NCBI GenBank assembly: GCA_025352845.1
Contig: JANXSC010000448.1
Coordinates: forward strand, 1 to 9,442
Direction: 5' to 3'
Source of the DNA: Opitutaceae bacterium
Lineage (GTDB): Bacteria > Verrucomicrobiota > Verrucomicrobiia > Opitutales > Opitutaceae
DNA length: 9,442 nucleotides
Part shown: positions 1-6,305 of the stretch, piece by piece
Layout: each line of letters opens with the position of its first letter
Numbering within the stretch: the first letter of the stretch is position 1
Notes under the pieces: model-generated
Told to the model about the DNA's origin: nothing
The model's input: the letters and a program-made list of their open reading frames with translations, nothing else
The model's database searches: none
Made by a program: the position numbers and the translations under genes

Positions 1-579
1 ACCACCGGGATGCGGCCGTCCGCCACGCTCGGCCCCGACACCATCATGGCGTGGCTCAACTCCGACGATCTGCTCGCGCCCGGCGCGCTGCGTTTCGTCG
101 CCGAGTATTTCGCCACGCATCCCGAGGTCGATGTGCTCTACGGCCACCGCATCATCATCGACGACGACGACCGCGACGTGGGCCGTTGGATCATGCCGCG
201 CCACAACCCCGCCACGCTCGAATGGATCGACTACGTGCCGCAGGAAACCCTCTTCTGGCGCAAGCGCGCCTGGGACCGCGCGGGCGGCATCGACCCGAGT
301 TTCCAATTCGCACTCGACTGGGATTTGCTCGCGCGGTTTCAACAGGCCGGCTGCCGCATGGTCCGCGTGCCGTATTTCCTCGGGGCGTTTCGCGTCCACG
401 CGGAGCAAAAGACTTCGCACGCGATCCACACCACGGGAGCCGACGAGATGCGCCGCATCCGCACGCGTTTCCACGGTGAGCGGCAGGACGACGCCCTCAC
501 CATCAACCGCCACGCCCGCCACGCCCGCTTCTGGGGCGCGATCACCGCGCGCCTGCACGAGGTGGGGATTCGGTGGTGA
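1..579 (+). CDS. Family 2 glycosyltransferase, 3' part (5' end outside window)
   Basis: This is the C-terminal 192 codons of a GT2 (GT-A fold) glycosyltransferase. The frame is open from base 1 and the gene must begin upstream, because the part seen starts just before the metal/nucleotide-sugar binding site. Visible motifs are AWLNSDD (the DXD-like site, about bases 49-69), the acceptor-side stretch VPQETLFWR followed by W..AGGID.SF.FA.DWDLL (about 235-327), and the tail FRVHAEQKTSH. This order is typical of WcaA-like enzymes that add sugars to cell-surface polysaccharide or O-antigen on the cytoplasmic face of the membrane. The methionine at base 10 lies inside the fold and is not a credible start. 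The gene ends in TGA, 85 bases before the next + strand start. The family is clear from the sequence; donor and acceptor sugars cannot be told. Confidence 0.88.
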   Translation, partial: TTGMRPSATLGPDTIMAWLNSDDLLAPGALRFVAEYFATHPEVDVLYGHRIIIDDDDRDVGRWIMPRHNPATLEWIDYVPQETLFWRKRAWDRAGGIDPSFQFALDWDLLARFQQAGCRMVRVPYFLGAFRVHAEQKTSHAIHTTGADEMRRIRTRFHGERQDDALTINRHARHARFWGAITARLHEVGIRW

Positions 580-664
580 AATAAGAAACGGTTACAGCTG
601 GCGGACAACTCGCGGGTCTGCACGTTTGCTTCAGACGCACCCCCGGCGATATTTTTCACATCGA

Positions 665-2344
665 ATGGCCCGACCTCCCTCACGATCCAAAGCTAACGCG
701 GACTCGGCGATGCCTGGGAGGACCGCCGCGAACGCAGTCCGAGCGTCCGCGTTGCTTTCCACCTTGGGGGGACGCCTCGAGATCTGCGGCGCTTACGTCT
801 TTGCCTGCCTCCTTTTCGGATTCTTCGTCTACCAATTCCATATTCCAGGAAAGGGATTCACCTATCTGGTGATGTTCGGCGCGAAAGATAACGCCCGGTT
901 CATCCCAGAACTTCGGGCGATCAACCGCTTCGATATCCCGGATTCGATCGGATATGACGGCGCATATTACGCGCAGTTGGCCATGCATCCGCAGCTAAGC
1001 GATCCTGTCCTGCGGACTGCGATCGACAATGTGCCCTATCGGGCAAGGCGCATGCTCTTCAGTTGGACGGCCTACGGATTGTCGTTCGGAAATCCGCCCG
1101 TCGCCCTGCAGATTTATGCGCTGCAAAACGTCGCCTGCTGGTTCATCCTCGCTATCCTACTACTGCGGTGGTTTCCGGCGACAGGCTGGAGCAATTTTCT
1201 ACGGTGGTTCGCGATCATGTTCTCGTTCGGGCTTTGCTTCAGTGTGCGGGCTGCCTTGCTCGACGGCCCTAGCCTCTTGCTCATCGCCGCAGGCGTCTAT
1301 CTGGTCGAGCGCGGCTCCATCTGGTGGGCCTCTCTGCTTCTGGGGGTAAGCGGCCTCGGGAAGGAAACGAACGTGCTAGCAGGCAGCGCACTTGCGCCGA
1401 CGGAGCGCAACGGGGTTGGGCCAGCGACTGCTCTCCGTCTCTTCGTCGTCGTTCTCCCGGTTGCACTGTGGATCGCTATCGTGCGGCAGTGGGTGGGGAC
1501 CACCGACGCGTTCGAAAGCCCGAACTTCGCGATTCCGTCGGCAGGATACATAGGCAAGTGGCGGGAGTTGCTAGCCGATATCCGGGGGCATGGCTTCCCG
1601 AGCTACGTCCAAGGCAACGCTGCGCTTATATGCGCGCTCACGGTCCAATTCCTGTTCTTCGCGCTGCGACCTCGATGGAAAGAGGTCTGGTGGCGCATAG
1701 GTGCGACGTATTGCGCGCTCATGATGCTGCTCGGCGAGGCTGTGTGGGAGGCCTATCCCAGCGCCTCAGCGCGAGTGCTTCTGCCGATGACGCTCGCGTT
1801 CAATGTCCTCGTGCCTAGGGGCAGGGCGTGGTTCTTGGTTTTTTTGCTTGGCAATCTCTCGATCATTGCGACCCCAGAGATGCTCAAGCCTCCCGCGGGG
1901 GAGAGCTACCAAGTGAAGGGACCTAGCCAGCTGCGTTTGGAGGAAGAGAGGGGGCGGACGTTCGAGATCAGTTTCGACGACAACTGGCACGGTCCCGAGC
2001 GCTCCACTTTCGAACGATGGAACTGGAGCAAGGGCTCCGCGAGCCTCACGTTCAGGAACCCGCACCCGTTCGCCATGAGAGCGAACGTCGAGTTTGGACT
2101 GCGCACAGTCAGCCCTCGGCAGGTCGTCGTGCGCACGCCCTCAAGGGTGGTCTGGACGAGCCGGCTCGGACAAGGCCAGTCCTCAGAGGTCAATCTGCGC
2201 GATGTCGTTTTTCCCCCCGGAGACACCGTCTGGATCTTCGAGACGGATGTCGCAGCCCGCCAACCGAGAGACGCCGACAGCCGGCTAATCGCCTTCAGCG
2301 TCCGCAACCTAGAGGTAAAGCTGCTCGCAAAGGCTGTTGAATAA
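665..2344 (+). CDS. Polytopic membrane protein, GT-C glycosyltransferase-like, with C-terminal soluble domain
   Basis: The product is 559 residues from the ATG at 665. An in-frame ATG at 710 would give 544; neither has a good ribosome site. The frame is open further upstream, but there it only shadows the preceding glycosyltransferase. A basic N-terminus leads into a first membrane span at about 42-58. A periplasmic loop follows with the motif IGYDGAYYAQLA (Asp98), and then several more hydrophobic spans to about residue 410. The YDG..YY motif in the first large loop, the later Y.ARR..FSW stretch and the GLGKETN stretch (Lys233-Glu234-Thr235) recall GT-C enzymes that use polyprenyl-linked sugars. 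Residues about 415-559 form a soluble, beta-rich domain with W441 and the WNW at 452-454. Codons such as ATA, CTA and AGG are commoner than in neighbouring genes, which suggests transfer. The exact family is not certain; a transporter or polymerase-like protein is possible. Confidence 0.72.
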   Translation: MARPPSRSKANADSAMPGRTAANAVRASALLSTLGGRLEICGAYVFACLLFGFFVYQFHIPGKGFTYLVMFGAKDNARFIPELRAINRFDIPDSIGYDGAYYAQLAMHPQLSDPVLRTAIDNVPYRARRMLFSWTAYGLSFGNPPVALQIYALQNVACWFILAILLLRWFPATGWSNFLRWFAIMFSFGLCFSVRAALLDGPSLLLIAAGVYLVERGSIWWASLLLGVSGLGKETNVLAGSALAPTERNGVGPATALRLFVVVLPVALWIAIVRQWVGTTDAFESPNFAIPSAGYIGKWRELLADIRGHGFPSYVQGNAALICALTVQFLFFALRPRWKEVWWRIGATYCALMMLLGEAVWEAYPSASARVLLPMTLAFNVLVPRGRAWFLVFLLGNLSIIATPEMLKPPAGESYQVKGPSQLRLEEERGRTFEISFDDNWHGPERSTFERWNWSKGSASLTFRNPHPFAMRANVEFGLRTVSPRQVVVRTPSRVVWTSRLGQGQSSEVNLRDVVFPPGDTVWIFETDVAARQPRDADSRLIAFSVRNLEVKLLAKAVE

Positions 2345-2371
2345 AAAAGCACCCGCCGTCCGGCAGGTGCT
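2342..2371 (-). terminator. Rho-independent terminator of the secreted-protein gene
   Basis: Bases 2348-2371 form a hairpin: AGCACC pairs with GGTGCT, then there is one C/A mismatch, then GCC pairs with GGC around a four-base loop. Read on the - strand, the hairpin is followed directly by a run of T (the A-run at 2343-2348 on the + strand). It lies 28 bases past the stop codon of the - strand gene ending at 2399. There is no T-tract on the + strand side, so it should work for the - strand only. Its T-tract overlaps the TAA stop of the convergent membrane-protein gene. Confidence 0.8.
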
Positions 2372-2398
2372 CGTGTGAGGAAATCACCGTCGTCGGCG

Positions 2399-3649
2399 TC
2401 AGTTGTTTGACGGGATCAGGGAGAGCCTCACGTCGTCGAAGTATGCGTTGGCAGCGTTAGCACCCTCGCGGACGCAACGGATCTTCACCGCGTTGACCCA
2501 CGAGGGTATCGTGATATCGGTGGATACCTTCTCCCATTGGTTCACGACGTTGGACCCGGCGTGCTGGTCGGTGAAGGTGGTCGCGCTGCCCGATGAGGTC
2601 GCTCCATTGCCGTCGTTGAAATCAAAGTAAGCGCCATCGGAACTGGATTCACGATAGATCCAGCCGCTCAGCCGATACGAGGCACCCGGCTTCACTGGAA
2701 TCCAGTCGTAGGTCACCGCCGCGTCCGCGGTCGAGTCTCCGCCGCCAGACTGCCCGCGGAGACAGAGCTTCCACTGGCCAGACTCGTCGAGGCCAAGATA
2801 CTGCGCCGGCGGCTTGCTACCATCTGACGTGACAACGCAGTCGCCCGAAGAACCGCTCCAGCCCGTGTATGCAGCGTTAAGGCCAAGCAAGTTCTGCCCG
2901 TTGACTGCGTGATATGCCTCGAACGTTCCGTTAACCACCACTGTGTTGTAGTATCCGCCGAAGGCGACCGGAGCCGAGAACGGGGAGTAGAACGGGTTCT
3001 GCAACTCTGGTGCGTAGCCGCTGCCCACGCTGGAGATGTATGACTTCTTGTTGCCGTTCACCTCGATCACCTTGATCGTTCCCACGTTCCGCTGGCACCA
3101 ATATTCTTCAAGGGAGTTCGCGTCGTTTTTGTTCGACCAGAACTTGAAGTAGATAACGACGTCGAAGCACGCGCCTGGGCGTACCGTCATGGTGAAGCCG
3201 GTCGCGTAATAGGCCACGATCTCCAGCCGGGCTGTCCTCGTGAAAAGGCCTGTGGTGTATTTACGGTTGGCCGGGCTGAGTTCGATGGAACTGTAGGCCG
3301 TCTCGACATAGTCGCCCACATTCATGGTCTGGCGCATCCACAGGATCGGCGTATGGAAGTGCGCCGAATTGGCGGCACCCTGCGAGTTGCCGCGGAAGGT
3401 TCCGGTATACATGAGGTCGGTGCCGGACATTTCGTGGAGGTCGCCGTCCTGCATTTGGTCGCCGCCCTGCACGTAGATGTATTTGCCCCACTTGTAGCCC
3501 TGCCAGAACGCGTGCGTCGTGTCCTGCTCAGCGCCACCGCCAACGGAACTTTTCATGTTAACTATCGTGCCTGTAGGAACGATCCAGTAGTTTTGAACGT
3601 CGAGCGCGCTGGCCGCCGTAGCGGAGACGCAGAGCGCAAGGACGGACAT
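2399..3649 (-). CDS. Secreted protein of unknown function with carbohydrate-binding-like C-terminal domain
   Basis: The intact frame gives 416 residues from the ATG at 3649. The N-terminus (MSVLALCVSATAASA) is a hydrophobic signal core with a cleavage-like ASA but no positive n-region. A likelier original start is the ATG at 3669, with GGTGA ten bases upstream, but it is one base out of frame. Residues about 17-235 form a domain I do not recognise, rich in Tyr, Trp and Gly. Residues 238-416 look like a jelly-roll carbohydrate-binding or galactose-binding-like module: an opening VVNGTFEA (238-245), an internal GASYRLSGWIY (322-332), a QWEKVSTDITIP strand (371-382) and the closing AYFDDVRL (402-409). 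There is no PEP-CTERM anchor and no visible catalytic motif. The gene is monocistronic, has its own terminator and sits beside a MITE-like element. Export and carbohydrate binding are inferred; substrate and role are unknown. Confidence 0.75.
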   Translation of the reverse strand: MSVLALCVSATAASALDVQNYWIVPTGTIVNMKSSVGGGAEQDTTHAFWQGYKWGKYIYVQGGDQMQDGDLHEMSGTDLMYTGTFRGNSQGAANSAHFHTPILWMRQTMNVGDYVETAYSSIELSPANRKYTTGLFTRTARLEIVAYYATGFTMTVRPGACFDVVIYFKFWSNKNDANSLEEYWCQRNVGTIKVIEVNGNKKSYISSVGSGYAPELQNPFYSPFSAPVAFGGYYNTVVVNGTFEAYHAVNGQNLLGLNAAYTGWSGSSGDCVVTSDGSKPPAQYLGLDESGQWKLCLRGQSGGGDSTADAAVTYDWIPVKPGASYRLSGWIYRESSSDGAYFDFNDGNGATSSGSATTFTDQHAGSNVVNQWEKVSTDITIPSWVNAVKIRCVREGANAANAYFDDVRLSLIPSNN

Positions 3650-3679
3650 GATTTTGTTGTGTTTTTCATTTTGTTTCTT

Positions 3680-3684
3680 TCACC
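3680..3684 (-). promoter_or_regulatory. Ribosome-binding site pointing to an upstream, out-of-frame start
   Basis: On the - strand the sequence GGTGA (TCACC on +) stands ten bases before an ATG at 3667-3669. It fits the 3' end of 16S rRNA better than anything near the ATG at 3649. The ATG at 3669 opens MKNTTKS, which runs in another frame from the secreted protein. The site therefore supports 3669 as the ancestral start and a frameshift after it. Confidence 0.4.
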
Positions 3685-3706
3685 GCCTCGTAAACCGGGC
3701 GGAGTG

Positions 3707-3727
3707 TTAGGGAAGCGCTGATTAATT
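3707..3727 (+). repeat. Left terminal inverted repeat of the MITE-like element
   Basis: The 21 bases match 3842-3862 perfectly in reverse complement. The arm begins TTAGGGAAGCG, with the TA proposed as target duplication, and ends in GATTAATT. It is 37 bases upstream of the ATG at 3669 of the secreted-protein gene, so it probably lies in that gene's leader or promoter. Confidence 0.85.
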
Positions 3728-3861
3728 ATCGACGAAGATTTTGCTAATCGCGCAGTGACTAATTTTCGCGGCAAACCGGCTGTGTGCAGCTGAATATCTG
3801 CCCGTAAGAGGCTTTGATTTTTTCGGTTTCCAACTGCATCGAATTAATCAGCGCTTCCCTA
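3708..3861. mobile_element. MITE-like element, 150 bp, with TA target duplication
   Basis: The arms at 3707-3727 and 3842-3862 are perfect 21-bp inverted copies of each other, with the core GGGAAGCGCTGATTAAT. Taking the element as 3710-3859 gives exactly 150 bp beginning GGGAAGC and ending GCTTCCC, flanked on both sides by TA (3708-3709 and 3860-3861). A 2-bp TA duplication is known for IS630/Tc1-mariner-type elements and for one subgroup of the IS5 family. The interior has no reading frame that could be a transposase, and by hand count it is about 46% G+C, well below its surroundings. This fits a non-autonomous miniature element moved by a transposase encoded elsewhere. Because the TA and its neighbours extend the palindrome, the exact boundary is inferred. 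Confidence 0.7.
3725..3730 (-). promoter_or_regulatory. Possible -10 box for the secreted-protein gene, at the MITE's end
   Basis: On the - strand, GATAAT (five of six bases of TATAAT) overlaps the inner edge of the element's left arm and points outward to the secreted-protein gene. Transcription would start about 50 bases before the ATG at 3669. No convincing -35 hexamer is seen at 16-18 bases, so this is a weak call. Confidence 0.25.
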
Positions 3862-3862
3862 A
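3842..3862 (-). repeat. Right terminal inverted repeat of the MITE-like element
   Basis: This is the exact reverse complement of 3707-3727. It is followed by GGGACACTAATGAACACTAATC, in which ACACTAAT occurs twice (3866-3873 and 3876-3883) with a ten-base period. Beyond it, the stretch to 3983 holds no gene and no clear terminator for the oxidoreductase gene that ends at 3984. Confidence 0.85.
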
Positions 3863-3983
3863 GGGACACTAATGAACACTAATCTGAAATCGGAACAAGG
3901 CGCGGTTGGGACGGCGAGACTCGGTGCGATATTCAAAGACTCGTGCGGAATCGTTTGGTTGCGTTGTGCGCGGTTACCTTGGC

Positions 3984-5405
3984 TCACGCCACGAAGTCGG
4001 TTGGCGCGAAGGTGAGCATCTTCTGGGCGGCGATGGCTTCATTGACCTTGAGGACGGTCACGGTCGTAGCGAAGGCATCCTCGCCGGGGCAATTGAGCGA
4101 GGCACCCTTGCGCATCGCATCGAAGAAGTTCTCAAGGTGCGGCTGGTGGATCGCTTTATCGAGGGTGACCGGGATGTCCCACGCGGAGAGTTGCGCGGTC
4201 TCGCGGACGTCGACCTTGGCCGGGCCGCCAGCGCTGGCACCGACGGGAACCTTCGAGGGTATCGCGAGGCGCTGGCGCGGCTTGTCCCACGGCTTGAGGC
4301 CGGCGGTGGCACCTTCGCCAGAGTCGGGGCGCGAGATGAGCTTCTGCGTCACGAACTGATCCCACTCCGGCGCGCGCGCCTCGCGGTAGAGTTTCGTGAA
4401 CTTGGGGTTCTCGGACATCTTCAAGGCGCCTTCGTCGCCCATGAAATATTCGTGGTAGCCACCGCCGGCGCTCGTGGTGGTGAGCACTTCGTAGGTGGCG
4501 CGGACGATGCCGTCCTTCGTCGGATACTCGTAAATGCCGATCGCGTTGTCATACCACTCGTGGGTCTTGTAGTAATCCACGCCGCCGCTCGCGATGCACA
4601 TGCGGGGGTTGGCGCCGAGCATCCAATTGTAAACGTCGATCTGGTGCGCCCCGAGGTCGGAGACGACGCCGCCAGCATATTTTTTGAACCAGCGCCAATT
4701 CCGATACTCGTGCATGTTGGCGTAGCCGTATTTCGCGAGCTTCTCGGCGGACATCTGCTGGTTCTTCGGCACACCGAAGTCATCGGTTACGGCGCGGTGC
4801 CACTGGCCCGAGATGTTGGTGATGCGGCCGAGCATGCGGGCATCGCGGACGATCTTGTCGCGGGCGTGGAGGTAGCGCGGGTTGCTCCGCCGCTGATGGC
4901 CGATTTGGAGGAGCTTCTTCGTTTCACGCGCGGTCTGCACCATCGAGCGGGCGCCCGCGACCGTGTTGGACATGAGCTTCTCGCAATACACGTGCTTGCC
5001 GGCCTTGAGCGCGGCATTGGTGTGCTCCGCGTGCATGAAGTCCGGCGTGGCGATGACGACCGCGTCGAGTTCCTTCACGGTTGCGAGCATCTCGCGGTAA
5101 TCCTCGAAGGGCTTCACGTCCTGCTTGAACGCCTTCAGGCGGCGCTCGGTGCTCGTGAGGTTGTAGGGCCAGATGTCGCAGACGGCGACGAACCGGATGT
5201 CGGGAATGTTTTTCGCGGCGTTGTAGAGAATCGTGCCTTCGACACCGCAGCCGATGATCGCGATGTTGACGGTGTCACCATTCCGCGCGGCACCGACTTC
5301 CGCGGCGCGCGAAATGTAGGGAGCCGAGGCGATGACGGCGCCGAGCTTCGCGCTCGTGCTCAAGAAATCGCGGCGGGAGAGGGGAGAAGAAATTGGGTCG
5401 GACAT
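3984..5405 (-). CDS. Tat-exported Gfo/Idh/MocA family oxidoreductase
   Basis: The product has 473 residues, a usual length for exported members of this NAD(P)-dependent family. A twin-arginine signal (SRRDFL, 10-15) leads into a hydrophobic stretch (21-31), so the protein should be folded with its cofactor and sent to the periplasm. The Rossmann domain starts at VNIAIIGCGVEG with GxGxxG at 52-57, followed by the acidic strand end VAVCD (Asp77) and ATPDFMH (119-125). The usual EKP motif reads EKL (142-144); Lys143 is kept. The C-terminal domain carries the substrate-site signature DLGAHQID (250-257) with His254. Relatives oxidise or epimerise sugars and polyols, and some (GH109) cleave glycosides by a redox route; the substrate here is unknown. 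It follows the DoxX-like gene on the same strand after 118 bases, possibly as one operon. There is no strong ribosome site; the start is set by the Tat signal. Confidence 0.93.
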   Translation of the reverse strand: MSDPISSPLSRRDFLSTSAKLGAVIASAPYISRAAEVGAARNGDTVNIAIIGCGVEGTILYNAAKNIPDIRFVAVCDIWPYNLTSTERRLKAFKQDVKPFEDYREMLATVKELDAVVIATPDFMHAEHTNAALKAGKHVYCEKLMSNTVAGARSMVQTARETKKLLQIGHQRRSNPRYLHARDKIVRDARMLGRITNISGQWHRAVTDDFGVPKNQQMSAEKLAKYGYANMHEYRNWRWFKKYAGGVVSDLGAHQIDVYNWMLGANPRMCIASGGVDYYKTHEWYDNAIGIYEYPTKDGIVRATYEVLTTTSAGGGYHEYFMGDEGALKMSENPKFTKLYREARAPEWDQFVTQKLISRPDSGEGATAGLKPWDKPRQRLAIPSKVPVGASAGGPAKVDVRETAQLSAWDIPVTLDKAIHQPHLENFFDAMRKGASLNCPGEDAFATTVTVLKVNEAIAAQKMLTFAPTDFVA

Positions 5406-5445
5406 AATCTCGGGTGGTCGTGGCGAGGGCGATCGAATTAATCTG

Positions 5446-5509
5446 AATCTGGAACGCAGGAAATCAGGACCGGGTGGACCGGGTTTCTTGGTATCCTGAG
5501 TTCCAGATT
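5446..5509. repeat. 16-bp inverted repeat with tandem 9-mers in its loop
   Basis: AATCTGGAAC plus CAGGA at 5446-5461 is matched in reverse complement by TCCTG plus GTTCCAGATT at 5494-5509, with a single mismatch (5456 against 5499). The 32-base loop contains GGACCGGGT twice in tandem (5467-5475 and 5476-5484). It fills most of the spacer between the DoxX-like and oxidoreductase genes. No T-tract follows on the - strand, so a simple terminator is unlikely. An mRNA processing or stabilising stem, an operator or a small repeat element are all possible. Confidence 0.6.
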
Positions 5510-5523
5510 ATTCGTAGGTTGGT

Positions 5524-5985
5524 TCAATCTTGCTTGTCTGCAACCAGCGCGAGGCGGTTGTGACGCACGAGCGTGAGCGCCACGGCAAACATCAGCACCT
5601 GCATGCCGATCCAGGCGACACCGTCGCCCTCCTGCACGGCCATCAGGCCGAAGGCCAGGCCAACGTAGACGAGACCGCCGAGGAAGAGCGCCGCGCGGGT
5701 CTTGATGCCGAGGAGAATCGCCGCGCCGAATCCGACGAGGAGAAATCCGAGCGAGAGAGCGAAACCTTGGGAGGCCCAGGGCGGAATCAGGGAGTAATTG
5801 CTGATGCCGGTGGCGATGCGGTTCATGTTCTCGGTGTAGTTGGAGAACGAGAAGCTTTTGTTCGCCTCAAATTTCTCCAAGCCAGCGAGCAGGGTGCGCA
5901 GACCGAGGAAAAGTCGGAGCAGGAGAAAGGCCGCGGTGTAGTCGCAGCGGTTGCCGTTGGAAGAGGAGGAGGATTGATCGCTCAT
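5524..5985 (-). CDS. DoxX-like small integral membrane protein
   Basis: The product has 153 residues and four hydrophobic segments at about 17-37, 73-93, 97-116 and 122-140. The first contains LLLRLFLGLRTLLAGLEKF, which resembles the R..lG....aGl.Kf signature of the DoxX family. The soluble N-terminus is a short Ser-rich stretch, followed by a polar loop (40-70) that is probably extracytoplasmic. DoxX relatives are membrane partners of quinone-linked or thiol-redox systems, but many have no known role. Its position just upstream of an exported NAD-type oxidoreductase, on the same strand, suggests a linked membrane function; that is inference. The ATG at 5985 gives the only sensible length but has no clear ribosome site. 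Promoter and regulation are presumably within 5986-6305. Confidence 0.78.
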   Translation of the reverse strand: MSDQSSSSSNGNRCDYTAAFLLLRLFLGLRTLLAGLEKFEANKSFSFSNYTENMNRIATGISNYSLIPPWASQGFALSLGFLLVGFGAAILLGIKTRAALFLGGLVYVGLAFGLMAVQEGDGVAWIGMQVLMFAVALTLVRHNRLALVADKQD

Positions 5986-6305
5986 GTCGGGTTCGTGGGA
6001 GAGTGAAGGGTGGGTAAGACGTGCGGGAAAGGGTGAGGTTTTGCGGGAACTGGCCGTGTGAAGGCAGCCGGCTCCTATTTTCTACGGGCGTGCCGCGTGT
6101 GCGGTCCAGCCTTACCTCGCGGGACGGCGAAGAATAATTACCGGCCGTCGGGGGAGTCGAGTGGCGGCGCTTCTGCCACGGGATTCGACAAGCCGGCCTG
6201 AAAACGCGTCCTTTCGACGAAGAGCGCGATTGCACGCGGCCTCGTGATCGCAAAACTCCGGGGCTCGATTCTCTTCTTTTTCCCTTTTCCCGCGCCCTTC
6301 CCGCC
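5986..6305. promoter_or_regulatory. Divergent intergenic region (320 bp), promoters expected
   Basis: This stretch separates the start of the DoxX-like gene (- strand) from the start of the large cytochrome-like gene (+ strand), so it should carry both promoters. It holds no credible gene. The best + strand candidate is AATAAT at 6133-6138 with a poor TTACCT 15 bases upstream, and it would leave a long leader. A short hairpin (6161-6167 with 6173-6179, one mismatch) lies within it. A pyrimidine-rich tract (about 6268-6302) comes just before the ATG at 6306, in place of a Shine-Dalgarno sequence. None of these is strong by itself. Confidence 0.35.

Noticed and set aside
626..653. Possible promoter TTGCTT - 16 bases - GATATT before the membrane-protein gene
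   Set aside because: Only three of six and four of six consensus bases match. It is too weak to list, although a promoter in this 85-base gap is possible.
131..664. Upstream extension of the membrane-protein frame to base 131
   Set aside because: The extension overlaps the glycosyltransferase in another frame and encodes a Ser/Thr/Arg/Ala-rich shadow sequence. The real protein plausibly starts at 665 or 710.
3562..3774. A 70-codon frame on the - strand across the MITE edge and the start of the secreted-protein gene
   Set aside because: Its first half lies in the MITE arm and leader, and its second half is an out-of-frame shadow. It matters only as the frame of the ATG at 3669 in the proposed frameshift.
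3906..5441. A 511-codon open frame on the + strand opposite the oxidoreductase gene
   Set aside because: It is the antisense shadow of a clear full-length Gfo/Idh/MocA gene in GC-rich DNA. Its product is low-complexity (rich in Arg, Gly, Val, Ala and Glu) with no recognisable motif.
5530..6006. A 158-codon + strand frame opposite the DoxX-like gene
   Set aside because: Its product is highly charged (Glu, Gly, Arg) and lies opposite a protein with four clear membrane segments, so it is taken as a shadow.
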